A stretch of 25,352 nt of DNA from assembly GCA_037440765.1 (NCBI GenBank), contig JBBITL010000065.1, forward strand, positions 1-25,352, read 5' to 3'. The notes beneath the pieces were generated by a model. That model was not told the origin of the DNA and searched no databases. It saw nothing but the letters and a program-made list of their open reading frames with translations. The position numbers and the translations under genes are program-made. Shown piece by piece: positions 1-7,775 of the stretch. The first letter of the stretch is position 1. Every line of letters starts with the position of its first letter. This DNA is from DTKY01 sp037440765 (lineage in GTDB: Bacteria; Acidobacteriota; Terriglobia; Bryobacterales; Bryobacteraceae).

Positions 1-235
1 CCAGGCGCCCCGCCTCCCGCCTCAGCGCGGTGTAGCACATCGTCAGCGCCCCCAGGCCGGTACTGTCGATATAGTCCACCCTCTCCAGGTTCAGCACCAC
101 GTTGCCGCGACCCTCCGCCAGCAGTCCGCGCAGACTCTCGCGGAGGCTGGAGGCTGCGGCGCCCACCGTCAAAGGACCTTTCAGGTCCAGAATCGCGATG
201 CCTTCCTTCTCCCGGCGCACTATCTCCAGGCTCAT
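1..235 (-). CDS. STAS-domain anti-sigma factor antagonist (partial, C-terminus off window)
   Basis: The first 78 residues are visible. They have the usual STAS layout: an N-terminal beta-hairpin (MSLEIVRREKEGIAILDLKG), a helix, a hydrophobic strand (GNVVLNLERV) and the signature DYIDSTGLGAL. Ser58 in DSTGLG is the residue that anti-sigma kinases of the RsbW/SpoIIAB type phosphorylate in this family. Dephosphorylated antagonists bind the kinase and release a sigma factor. The ATG at 235 overlaps the TGA of the upstream sensor kinase gene (ATGA, 4 bases), so it is probably translationally coupled to it. This places it in one operon with a two-component system. The partner kinase and phosphatase are not visible. 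A stand-alone STAS protein of another kind is possible, but the intact phospho-acceptor motif favours a partner-switching role. Confidence 0.85.
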   Translation of the reverse strand, partial: MSLEIVRREKEGIAILDLKGPLTVGAAASSLRESLRGLLAEGRGNVVLNLERVDYIDSTGLGALTMCYTALRREAGRL

Positions 236-1710
236 TCCTTCACTCCTCCTGCCCGCGTGGCCGCCAGCGCCGGGGCCGGGAACGCAACCGCAGGCAGCTT
301 GACCAGAAACCGGGTGCCGCGGCCGACTTCGCTGGAGACATCGATCGTGCCGCCGTGCGCCTTGGCGATCCAGGCCACGAAGCTCAAGCCCAGGCCGATG
401 CCCCGGGCCTCGGTGGTGCTGGAACTGGGAACCCTGTAGAAGCGCTCGAAGATCCGCGGCAGGGACTCCTTGGGGATGCCGCGTCCGGTGTCCTCCACGC
501 TCAGCTCCACACCGTGCGGGCTGCGTCTGAGCCGGCAGCGAACCTCACCGCCCGGCGGCGTGTACTTGATGGCGTTCGCGATCAGATTGGAGAGCAGCCG
601 GTCGAACTGGATCCTGTCCACCTCCGCGATGCACTGGCCGGTGAAATCGGTTATGAGGCTCAGGCTGGCCTCCTCGGCGGCGGGCCGGTATTGGTCCAGA
701 ACGTCCCGCGCCGCCAGGCACAGATCATGCGGCTCGCGCTTGAGCGCCAGCTGTCCGGACTCGGCCTGGGAAAGCTGTAGCATCGCCCTGACGAAGTCCG
801 AGAGCCGCTCGGCTTCCTCCAGGGCCGTCTGGATCGCGTCGCGCAACTGCTGCTCGCTGCTGGCCGTCATCAAAGCCACCTCGAGCTGGCCTCGCACGGC
901 GGTGATGGGGGTTCGCAGTTCGTGGGACACGTCCGTGGTGAACTGGCGCATCTGCTCGAAGGAGTTTTCCAGCCGCCCGATCATGCGGTTAAACGTGTCG
1001 ATCAGCCGGTCAAGCTCGTCTCCCGCTCCCCTGGCCGGAATACGGAGGCTGAGGTTCGAGCCGCTGATGGAGTCGGCCGCATGCACCACCTCGTCCAGGG
1101 GCCTGAGGCCCCGCTTGGTCATGAACCACCCGAGCAGGCCGCCGACCAAGACGATGAGAGGCAGGGCGGAGAAGTACTGCCAGGCGAACCGCCGCACGGT
1201 GGCGTCGTTGAGGGCGACATTCCGGCCTTGAGCGATGAAGTACAGCTTCCCGTCCGAGGTCGAGAACTTGCACATGCGCACCAGGTAGTTCGTTCCCCAG
1301 GGGTCCTTGCGGTTGGCCCACACCGGCTCCCGCGACCTCAACACCCGCTGGATTTCCTCCGGCGGCTCCAGGCCGATCGCCCGGTAGGCGGGCGACGCCT
1401 GGAGCAAATTGCCGTCCTGGTCGGCCAGGATGAAGACATGTTGCAGCCGCTCCACCGAGAAGGAGTCCAGCGGGTCGTTCTCGTCGAACTGCCAGGCGAG
1501 GCCCTCCTGCGTCTCCCTCAGGAAGCCCGCGAGCGCCGTCCGGTCACCCTCCAGCAGCTCGCGGGTCTGGGCGTCCTGGACTCTGTTCAAAGTGCTCAGG
1601 AACAGCAGCCCCACCACCGCCAGCAGCAGGGCGAAGAACAGCAGGTAACCCGCCGTAAGGCGGAAACCGAGCCGGCGAGAGAACTTCGTTCTCCGGCCTT
1701 GCGGTTGCAT
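232..1710 (-). CDS. Sensor histidine kinase, heavy-metal (CusS/QseC-like) type
   Basis: This is a 492-residue inner-membrane kinase. Transmembrane segment 1 spans about residues 15-40, a periplasmic sensor region about 41-178, and transmembrane segment 2 about 180-197. A HAMP linker (about 198-250) follows. The HisKA box DVSHELRTPITAVRG carries the phospho-accepting His263. The HATPase domain has the N box NLIANAIKYTPPGG (near 376), G1 DTGRGIP (near 407) and G2 GIGLGLSFV (near 437). The HAMP-HisKA junction (DELDRLIDTFNRMIGRLENSFEQM) resembles the CopS/SilS/CusS heavy-metal kinase group. The gene starts 4 bases after its response regulator and overlaps the STAS gene. The signal is unknown. A metal is possible from family resemblance, and the copper pump operon in this window is an untested candidate target. 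Confidence 0.93.
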   Translation of the reverse strand: MQPQGRRTKFSRRLGFRLTAGYLLFFALLLAVVGLLFLSTLNRVQDAQTRELLEGDRTALAGFLRETQEGLAWQFDENDPLDSFSVERLQHVFILADQDGNLLQASPAYRAIGLEPPEEIQRVLRSREPVWANRKDPWGTNYLVRMCKFSTSDGKLYFIAQGRNVALNDATVRRFAWQYFSALPLIVLVGGLLGWFMTKRGLRPLDEVVHAADSISGSNLSLRIPARGAGDELDRLIDTFNRMIGRLENSFEQMRQFTTDVSHELRTPITAVRGQLEVALMTASSEQQLRDAIQTALEEAERLSDFVRAMLQLSQAESGQLALKREPHDLCLAARDVLDQYRPAAEEASLSLITDFTGQCIAEVDRIQFDRLLSNLIANAIKYTPPGGEVRCRLRRSPHGVELSVEDTGRGIPKESLPRIFERFYRVPSSSTTEARGIGLGLSFVAWIAKAHGGTIDVSSEVGRGTRFLVKLPAVAFPAPALAATRAGGVKE

Positions 1711-1714
1711 GTCG

Positions 1715-2413
1715 CTACCTGGCTGGGACGCCGGCTCCGGCCTCCTGGGGAGTTCCCACCATGTACCCGACGCCGCGCACCGTACGGATCAGCTTCTCAG
1801 GCCAGGCGTCGTCGATCTTCCCGCGCAGATGGCGTATGTAGACGTCGACGATGTTTGTCAACCCCGTGTAGTCCATCTCCCAGACGTGCTCGACGATCAT
1901 GGTGCGGCTGAGGGCGCGGCCCTTGTTGCGCATCAGGCACTCCAGGATGCTGAACTCCTTGGGCGCCAGCTCGATGTTCACTCCCCCGCGGCTCACCTTG
2001 CGCCTGATGCAGTCCAGCACCAGGTCCCCGACCTGCAAGCGCTCGGGGAGCGCCTGGCCCCTGCGCAGCAGCGCCCGGACCCTGGCAAGCAGCTCCACAA
2101 AGGCGAACGGCTTCACCAGGTAGTCGTCCGCGCCGACGTCCAGACCCTTCACCCGGTCATCCAGGCCGCCGCGCGCGCTCAGGATCAGCACCGGCTGGGT
2201 CGCCTGACGGTTGCGGATCTTCTCGAGGACCACCAGCCCGTCGATGTCCGGCAGCATCAGGTCCAGAATGATAAGGTCGTAAGCCGCCTCGGAGACTTTC
2301 GCCAGCGCCTGCTCGCCGTTCTCGGCCACATCCACCGAGTATCCGCTGCCTTCCAGCCCCCGCGCCACGAAGTCCGCTATACGCTTCTCATCCTCCACCA
2401 ATAAAACGCGCAT
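1715..2413 (-). CDS. OmpR/PhoB-family DNA-binding response regulator
   Basis: The 232-residue protein has an N-terminal receiver domain (about 1-118) and a C-terminal winged-helix DNA-binding domain (about 125-222). The receiver has the acidic pair in LLVEDE, phospho-acceptor Asp51 in LIILDLMLPDIDG, the Ser/Thr position in ILSARGG and Lys101 in LVKPFAF. The winged helix contains ELAPKEFSILECLMRNKG and the recognition/wing segment VDVYIRHLRGKID...IRTVRGVGYM. The ATG at 2413 is preceded by GAGG four bases away. It is the first gene of the operon with the kinase (4-base gap) and STAS protein. Family knowledge says the cognate kinase phosphorylates Asp51 and the dimer binds promoter repeats; its targets are not identifiable here. 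Confidence 0.95.
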   Translation of the reverse strand: MRVLLVEDEKRIADFVARGLEGSGYSVDVAENGEQALAKVSEAAYDLIILDLMLPDIDGLVVLEKIRNRQATQPVLILSARGGLDDRVKGLDVGADDYLVKPFAFVELLARVRALLRRGQALPERLQVGDLVLDCIRRKVSRGGVNIELAPKEFSILECLMRNKGRALSRTMIVEHVWEMDYTGLTNIVDVYIRHLRGKIDDAWPEKLIRTVRGVGYMVGTPQEAGAGVPAR

Positions 2414-2454
2414 ACCACCTCAGAACTTACCACACATGCGGCGGGGGCGGCGTT

Positions 2455-3549
2455 TCAGTCGCCGGGAACGCGCCGCGGCTCGCTGAAACGGTAGGCCAGT
2501 CTAGGCCACGCTGCAAGAAGGGTCCTCCAGTTGGTGCGAACCAGCGAGAGGCCCAGCATGAGTAGGATGACGCCGCCGGACGCCAGCGCCGTTTCAGCCG
2601 GAGTCAGGCTCCCCTTCCAGAAAGGCAGCCACCGGCCATAGACCAACTCGGTGTGGACCCAGTAGACCAGCAGGGAGGTTGTCCCCAACTGCCGTATCCA
2701 GCTCCAGCCGGGACCGGCTGCATATTGCGTCCACAGGTACGCCACCGAAAGCGTGACCAGTATGACGCCGAGCTTGATCAGAATCAGCCAGGGGCTGTCC
2801 ACCCAGAATTCCGATTTCGGGTAGATCGTGTACGGCATGCTGGCGCAGAATTTCGCGCCCACGATCAGCACCAGGCCCAGTAGCGCAACCCACTGAACGA
2901 TGCGGTCTGTCTGCTCCCGCCGGGCGAGCCTGAGGACGCTGCCGAGGCTCATCCCAAAAGCCACGAACGCCGCCCATGGAAAGAACCCGAACGACTGCGC
3001 GTCCGGAGCCACGTAGGCCCTCAACAGACCGGGCGCTCCGGACCAGTCCAGGGCCGCCACCAGCGGCGAGGCGAATGCGATCGCAAGGCCGGCCCCAGCG
3101 CACACCCGCGCCCTGCCCGCCGTTGTGAGCAGGGCCAGAGCCGACAGCAGGGCCACCGCCAGTCCCATCGCGTTCAGGATATCCACCCGGAACAGGTCGG
3201 CCCACTGCGTCTGTGGAATACCCACCACGTAGAGCTGGATCCGGAACAGCACGGCCAACCCCATCAGGAAGCCTGCTCGCTTCAGCGCCTCCAGCACCCG
3301 CCGGCCCCGCGACATGCCCCGGCGCTCGCGGCTCTCCATCAGGAAGGCCAGGGTCACCCCGACCAGGAACAGGAACACGGCGGGCGGCATGCCCCCGATG
3401 AACTGCGTGAGTATGTATACGCTCTCCTCCCGGCTCTCCGGCCTGAGGAAGGAGTGGAATACGTGGCCGTTCAACATAACCACGGCCGCCAGACCGCGGG
3501 TCCAATCCAGGTAAGCCAGCCTGGTTGAGGGTGATTTCGCTGATGCCAT
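2455..3549 (-). CDS. Multi-pass membrane acyltransferase, HGSNAT_cat/DUF1624-like
   Basis: The 364-residue integral membrane protein has about nine or ten hydrophobic segments. The N-terminus reads RLAYLDWTRGLAAVVMLNGH, matching the LD-x-x-RG...H signature of heparan-alpha-glucosaminide N-acetyltransferase-type (DUF1624) and related acyltransferase-3 proteins. These move acyl groups across a membrane onto extracytoplasmic sugars or lipids. The following stretch PPAVFLFLVGVTLAFLMESRERRG fits the second helix and basic loop of that family. It lies 40 bases downstream of the LolA-like gene. That gap is AT-rich (positions 3562-3583), so it may have its own promoter. The substrate cannot be predicted. 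DUF418 or acyltransferase-3 membership is an alternative. Confidence 0.68.
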   Translation of the reverse strand: MASAKSPSTRLAYLDWTRGLAAVVMLNGHVFHSFLRPESREESVYILTQFIGGMPPAVFLFLVGVTLAFLMESRERRGMSRGRRVLEALKRAGFLMGLAVLFRIQLYVVGIPQTQWADLFRVDILNAMGLAVALLSALALLTTAGRARVCAGAGLAIAFASPLVAALDWSGAPGLLRAYVAPDAQSFGFFPWAAFVAFGMSLGSVLRLARREQTDRIVQWVALLGLVLIVGAKFCASMPYTIYPKSEFWVDSPWLILIKLGVILVTLSVAYLWTQYAAGPGWSWIRQLGTTSLLVYWVHTELVYGRWLPFWKGSLTPAETALASGGVILLMLGLSLVRTNWRTLLAAWPRLAYRFSEPRRVPGD

Positions 3550-3589
3550 CGGAACGCTATCGCCTTAAATACGCATTAATATAGCTGTG

Positions 3590-4261
3590 CTACTTCTGAG
3601 GGTAGAGTGTCTTGACGCCCTTGGGCAGGGAAAGCCGCAGGGCGGCTGCCGCCAGGCCCGTGTTGATCCGCACGTCACGGTAGGTTATGAGGGAGTAGTC
3701 CCCTGAAGGCCGGTGGAACTTCTGCTGCGCCGGGTAACCGGCTGCCGTGATCCAGAGTTCAGCCCGCTTCAGGTGCTCCTGAACGGAAGCCGTCCGGGGC
3801 ACGAGTTCCAGACGCGTGGTCCGCTCACCGGCCACCGTCTCCTCCGCCAGCGCTTTCAGCACGTAGTTCCTGGCCAGTTCAGCCCCCGCGGTGCCGAAGC
3901 CGAGCAGCAGAAACTGGTCCACCAGCGAACGCTGTTTGCCCAGGTCGTATACCTGTACGGTCTGGATCTTGGGGTTGTAGATCCGGGCGGTGGCCTTCTC
4001 GAAAACGACAGTGCGCGGGTCCGGTTCCGTGAACTCGATGCGAAGGCGCACGTCCCCGGCGCCGGCGCGCATCATCCGCACCGTGCCTGACTCCTGGCTG
4101 GTGTCGTTGATCACGGCGGTGTGATCCACGCGCGTGATCCCGGCAGACATATCGCGGAAGGCGGCCGAGGATTTGTCCATGGCGGCCATGACCTGGTCCA
4201 GCGACGCCGCCGTTGCCAGCGTGCAAACCAGGAAAAACACCAGGGCGAGCCGCCCTGTCAA
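3590..4261 (-). CDS. LolA/LppX-like outer-membrane lipoprotein-sorting protein
   Basis: The 223-residue secreted protein is read from a TTG at 4261 that overlaps the upstream TGA (TTGA). In this frame the upstream extension runs through the preceding gene, so I reject a longer start. Residues 1-19 (TGRLALVFFLVCTLATAA core) form a signal peptide. The mature part begins SLDQVMAAMDKSSAAFRDMSAGI, typical of the LolA-like half-barrel fold. It continues with strands such as GTVRMMRAGAGDVRLRIEF and ends with DYSLITYRDVRINTGL. Family members carry lipids or lipoproteins through the periplasm, but many acidobacterial copies have no assigned cargo. The overlap with the small membrane protein implies that the two are made together. 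Confidence 0.72.
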   Translation of the reverse strand: MTGRLALVFFLVCTLATAASLDQVMAAMDKSSAAFRDMSAGITRVDHTAVINDTSQESGTVRMMRAGAGDVRLRIEFTEPDPRTVVFEKATARIYNPKIQTVQVYDLGKQRSLVDQFLLLGFGTAGAELARNYVLKALAEETVAGERTTRLELVPRTASVQEHLKRAELWITAAGYPAQQKFHRPSGDYSLITYRDVRINTGLAAAALRLSLPKGVKTLYPQK

Positions 4262-4614
4262 GGCTGCACCTGCACCATGTAACCGGCGACCTCTGATTCT
4301 GTATCCAGGATGGGTTGCACCCTGATCACGGCTACTCCCTTGCCGAACTTGCTCTGCACCAGGGCGGCAGCCCTGGCGTGCCGCTCTGGTTCGGGCACTC
4401 CCGCCAGCAACTGGGGAGCGAGCCAGACGTCGCTTCCAGCGTGGCCCTCGATCATTACGATGCTGGCGGGCCGGGGCCGGTCGCGGAAAAAGTCCCGCGG
4501 GGTGAGAAATATGAAGCCCAGTATCAGGACCACCATCACGTCGTACTGCCAGCTGCCGCGCTGGAAGTCCCACATGACGAAGCGCCTCAGGCCCGTCCAG
4601 AACCCATTCGCCAT
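4258..4614 (-). CDS. Small single-pass membrane protein of unknown function
   Basis: I do not recognise a named family. The 118-residue protein has a cytoplasmic aromatic N-terminus (FWTGLRRFVMWDFQRGSWQ), one transmembrane helix about residues 25-40, a basic turn (RDFFRDRPRP) and a C-terminal soluble domain of about 68 residues. That domain begins SIVMIEGHAG and ends EVAGYMVQVQP, with alternating strand-like segments. I chose the ATG at 4614, which follows the upstream homoserine dehydrogenase stop by 13 bases; an in-frame ATG at 4647 lies inside that gene. Its stop overlaps the TTG start of the LolA-like gene. The tight coupling suggests a shared envelope role, which is inference only. Confidence 0.7.
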   Translation of the reverse strand: MANGFWTGLRRFVMWDFQRGSWQYDVMVVLILGFIFLTPRDFFRDRPRPASIVMIEGHAGSDVWLAPQLLAGVPEPERHARAAALVQSKFGKGVAVIRVQPILDTESEVAGYMVQVQP

Positions 4615-4627
4615 ACCTACTGCCAGT

Positions 4628-5617
4628 CTACCATGCCGGGGCGCCACCCCCCTTTCCCAGCTTCCGGGAAACGTCCGCCAGGTCGGCGAAAACTCCGTAG
4701 GCGGTCTGGTCTACGCCGGGGGAAACCGAAAGAGTACCGATTGTGCCCATCAGGTCGGTGTGGAACAGCAGCAGGTTGGAGGTCCCCTGGGGCGATGCCA
4801 GCAGGTCGGTCTCATCCAGGACTTCGGCCCGGACACGCAGGCGCACGCCTTCCGCGCCGCGCCGTGCGCGGCTCACCAGCCTGACCGTCTTGCGCCGGGC
4901 CGCCAGTTCCATCACCTTCTCCGGCGTGAGCCGCCCGATGCCGCGCGTGTCCACCCGCTGCGGGGTTGTGCGCGCCTCCAGCAGCACGTTGGCGAGCGCC
5001 GCGGTCTTGGCGGCCGCGTCCCATCCGTCGATATCGTAGGCGGCGTCCGCCTCGGTGATCCCCAGGCGGCGAGCGGCCTCTATGCCCTCCTGCATGCTCC
5101 GTCCCCGGCGCATCGCCTCCACCACGACCTGCGTGGTCGAATTCAGGACGCCCGTGAATCCCAGAACCCGCACGCCCGGAAGCGTGCAGCGGACCAGGTT
5201 GTAGACCGGGGCGCCGTCCATGCAGGTGGACTCGAACCGGAACAGCACGCCGGCCCGCGCGGCCTCCTCCCGCAGATCCGCGTAGGCGTGCGCGATCGGC
5301 CCCTTGTTGGCCGTCACAACGTGTATGCGGCGGGCGAAGGCGGCCCGTATGTGTGACGTGGCGGGCTCCCCCGACACCGGATCGAGCGGAGTCAGTTCGG
5401 CCATCACATCCGCGCCGGCCTGGTCGAGGAACGCCTCCGCGGAAGGCGCCGCGGGGCCAAAGACCGGCTCGGCAGACAGCCCTTCCGGGTCCAGCGCCGT
5501 GCCGTGCCGTGCGGTGTGGATTCCGACGACCCGGAACGGGAACTCCGAGCGCCGGCCTTCCAGAAGGCGGGCCACAGCTCGGCCTACGTTGCCGAATCCC
5601 AGCAGGGCGACCTTCAA
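4628..5617 (-). CDS. hom: Homoserine dehydrogenase, short form without ACT domain
   Basis: The 329-residue enzyme should reduce aspartate semialdehyde to homoserine on the route to Thr/Met. The Rossmann motif GFGNVG is at residues 7-12. TANKGP (Lys105) matches the cofactor-side lysine region, and GVLNSTTQ is the family's GxxNGTTN-like loop with Ser for Gly. The catalytic block DAAYDIDGWDAAAKTAALA includes Lys204. The C-terminal ACT regulatory domain of longer forms (about 430 residues) is absent, so threonine feedback by that route is not expected. The start is a TTG at 5617 overlapping the TGA of the DUF4139 gene (TTGA). A metabolic enzyme inside an envelope-like operon is unusual. The altered NSTTQ loop leaves room for a related dehydrogenase activity. 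Confidence 0.85.
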   Translation of the reverse strand: MKVALLGFGNVGRAVARLLEGRRSEFPFRVVGIHTARHGTALDPEGLSAEPVFGPAAPSAEAFLDQAGADVMAELTPLDPVSGEPATSHIRAAFARRIHVVTANKGPIAHAYADLREEAARAGVLFRFESTCMDGAPVYNLVRCTLPGVRVLGFTGVLNSTTQVVVEAMRRGRSMQEGIEAARRLGITEADAAYDIDGWDAAAKTAALANVLLEARTTPQRVDTRGIGRLTPEKVMELAARRKTVRLVSRARRGAEGVRLRVRAEVLDETDLLASPQGTSNLLLFHTDLMGTIGTLSVSPGVDQTAYGVFADLADVSRKLGKGGGAPAW

Positions 5618-7605
5618 AATTCCATCTTCTCGATCAGGGAGTTCAGCTCCGATTCTAGCGCGGCTTTCTTCTTGCGCAACTCCGCCAGCCGGTCCCGCGC
5701 CGCGGCGAGCTGGGCCTCCCCGGCGGCGAGCTGCCGCGCGTACTGCTGGACCTGTTCCTGCTGCCCGGCCACGCGGTTGAGGCTGTCAATGTTCTGCCGC
5801 AGACGGCTCTGGTCGCCCGTCAGGTCGCTGATCTCGCGCTCGCCGCGGCTGATGGATCCGTCGGTCTCCGCAATCAAACGCTTCTGGGCCGCCACCTTTT
5901 CCAGTTGCGCGCGCGCGCTCCCGCTCAGCGCCTTGTTCTGGATGTAGGTGGCGAGCACGTCCGGAGTGAGATTGGCGATGGCGAAGGTGCTGTCGTAGAC
6001 CCGCTCCTCTGTCACCGGGAACTTCTCGACGGCGCCAGCCGCCAGCCTGATCTCGAACCGGTAGGCGCTGGCCGTGGCTTCGGCCGGTTTGAGGCCCGCC
6101 AGTTGGAAGCCGGGCCGCGCCGGGTGTTCAAGGATAAGAGTCTTCGCCTTCTGGTCAACGTTGCGGATGGTGTAGGTGCGAACCTCCTGCACGGCCTGCC
6201 GGGCGGTCAGGATGCCGCGGCGGAAGCGGATCTCGCGCACCATGTTGCTGGTGGAATCGAACTGGGTCGTGATGCGCGTGCCGAGGTCGACGCTGTAGCT
6301 GATCAGCCGCTTGTCGGACATCTTCAGGGTCTCCATCAGGGCCTCTCCCGCGTAGGCTGAGGATTCATAAACCGTGATGGGCCCGCCGTCGAGCGTTTTC
6401 CCCGTGTCGTTGGAGAGCTCGACCGCGTTCATGGGATTCTGCTGGCGCTGGTCCGAGTAGATCAGGAGCTTGCGCGCCGCGATCTTCTGCTGGAGGAACG
6501 GCAGCATGGCGGACTCGCCCCGGCGGACGGTGACCGGCGTGGCGAAGCTGTATTCGAACAACTCTCCGAGTTCCCGGGCCTCGGCCGCCGGCGCCACGGA
6601 GCTGAGCATCTCCGGCTGGGCCCGCAAGGCCGGCGCCGCCGCCTCCATAGCCATGGCGCGCCGCGGCGCGTCCCTGCGGTCCGTGAGCAGCTTCACCTCG
6701 TCCTGCTCCGTTCCCGCCATGCCGGCGATAGCCCCCTGGTGGAGCGCCGGCGCCTGCGCCCGCTCCTCCGGCAACTGGACCTCGGGCCGGGACAGATATC
6801 GCGGCTCGTAGAGGCGGCTGAGGAAGGAAATCGGCCGGCCGGACACCACCGAGAGCTTCACGCCGTTCCAGTCTTCGCCAGTCACGTTGTCCACGATGGC
6901 CCACCCTTCGAAGGTGGCCGCGCCGGAGGCCGGGAGGATCAGCCGGTAGCTGGACTTCCAGACTGGCATGGGGATTACGTAGCTCGCCACGATCTGGCGC
7001 TGGCGGGATTCGGCGGAGTCGATGTAGACGCTCCGGCTCTCGCGCGACCGCGCCCCGCTCACCACCGCGAGGTACTCCCTCAGTCGCTCCTGCAACTGCG
7101 GGTCCTGGAAGCTCAGCGCGGTGGCCGAGGAGAGATCCAGATTGCGGAGCTCGCCCGAGTCCGCCAGAAGCGTCAGCCACTCCCGCTCGGGCTGCTGGCC
7201 GGCCGCCGGCGTTTGTCTGGCTCCCACGACGGCCCCGGTGACGGTATCCGGGCCGATGCGCACGGCTAGCCGCGCGCCCTTCAGGGTGTCGAGGAAGGCG
7301 CTCAACGGCTGCCGGTCGCCGAGACGAAACGGGAAGTCTTCAAGCCTCTGGGCCAGCGGCTGGCTGGAATCGTAGCGCACGCCGGCGATGCGCCCCCCGC
7401 CCTGGTCCTGAACCGTCAGAGACTTCAGGACGTCATCCATCTCCGAAGGTTTGAAATCCAGGCGCGCGCTCTGGCCCGCCCGCAGCTCGCCGCTGCGCTC
7501 GAAGTAACCCACGCCGTGCTTGTAGAGAACCACCTGGCGCACCGGCAGTTCGGCCGCCGCCGCCACAGTCGCCAGCATGAACAAAGTCGCCGTTGCCCGC
7601 TGCAT
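5614..7605 (-). CDS. Secreted DUF4139-domain protein with C-terminal coiled coil
   Basis: The 663-residue protein has a signal peptide (residues 1-18, MQRATATLFMLATVAAAA) followed by LPVRQVVLYKHGVGYFERSG, a strand-rich start typical of acidobacterial DUF4139 proteins. The DUF4139-like beta region includes SYVIPMPVWKSSYRL (about 208-222) and EGWAIVDNVTGEDWNGVKLSVVSGRP (about 233-258). A low-complexity Ala/Pro/Gln/Arg linker spans about 272-345, and the beta region resumes to about 545. Residues about 565-660 are a heptad-rich coiled coil (QLEKVAAQKRLIAE through LRKKKAALESEL). The ATG at 7605 has a strong AAGGAGG site. It is the first gene of the minus-strand operon and overlaps the homoserine dehydrogenase. 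Its molecular function is unknown. Confidence 0.83.
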   Translation of the reverse strand: MQRATATLFMLATVAAAAELPVRQVVLYKHGVGYFERSGELRAGQSARLDFKPSEMDDVLKSLTVQDQGGGRIAGVRYDSSQPLAQRLEDFPFRLGDRQPLSAFLDTLKGARLAVRIGPDTVTGAVVGARQTPAAGQQPEREWLTLLADSGELRNLDLSSATALSFQDPQLQERLREYLAVVSGARSRESRSVYIDSAESRQRQIVASYVIPMPVWKSSYRLILPASGAATFEGWAIVDNVTGEDWNGVKLSVVSGRPISFLSRLYEPRYLSRPEVQLPEERAQAPALHQGAIAGMAGTEQDEVKLLTDRRDAPRRAMAMEAAAPALRAQPEMLSSVAPAAEARELGELFEYSFATPVTVRRGESAMLPFLQQKIAARKLLIYSDQRQQNPMNAVELSNDTGKTLDGGPITVYESSAYAGEALMETLKMSDKRLISYSVDLGTRITTQFDSTSNMVREIRFRRGILTARQAVQEVRTYTIRNVDQKAKTLILEHPARPGFQLAGLKPAEATASAYRFEIRLAAGAVEKFPVTEERVYDSTFAIANLTPDVLATYIQNKALSGSARAQLEKVAAQKRLIAETDGSISRGEREISDLTGDQSRLRQNIDSLNRVAGQQEQVQQYARQLAAGEAQLAAARDRLAELRKKKAALESELNSLIEKMEF

Positions 7606-7688
7606 GACGCCTCCTTGTAACTATGTTGAACCAAACCGCCCCTGGAAGTCAGATCCGCCGTCCGGCCCGCATTCCGGCCTGGAACGGC

Positions 7689-7717
7689 TTGACAGGCTGC
7701 GGGCGAAGCGTCAGACT
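7689..7717 (+). promoter_or_regulatory. Candidate sigma70-type promoter for the beta-barrel gene
   Basis: A perfect -35 hexamer TTGACA (7689-7694) is followed after 17 bases by CAGACT (7712-7717), a weak -10 match (3 of 6). It lies in the 170-base divergent gap between the DUF4139 gene and the beta-barrel gene. If used, transcription would begin near 7724, which supports the downstream TTG start at 7776 over the in-frame ATG at 7623. The rest of the gap shows nothing else that I can name. Confidence 0.4.
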
Positions 7718-7775
7718 TTGGAAAGCAGACAGACCGGGGTGGATGCCCGGATTGAGACCGGTGACGGGAGGATTA

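Noticed and set aside
4262..4573. N-terminal extension of the LolA-like protein
   Set aside because: The upstream part of this open frame overlaps the small membrane protein in another frame and is Arg/Gly-rich shadow sequence; the signal peptide begins at the TTG at 4261.
7623..7775. Longer N-terminus for the beta-barrel protein from ATG 7623
   Set aside because: It would place a TTGACA promoter and the GGGAGG site inside the gene and bury the signal peptide after 51 Arg/Gly-rich residues.
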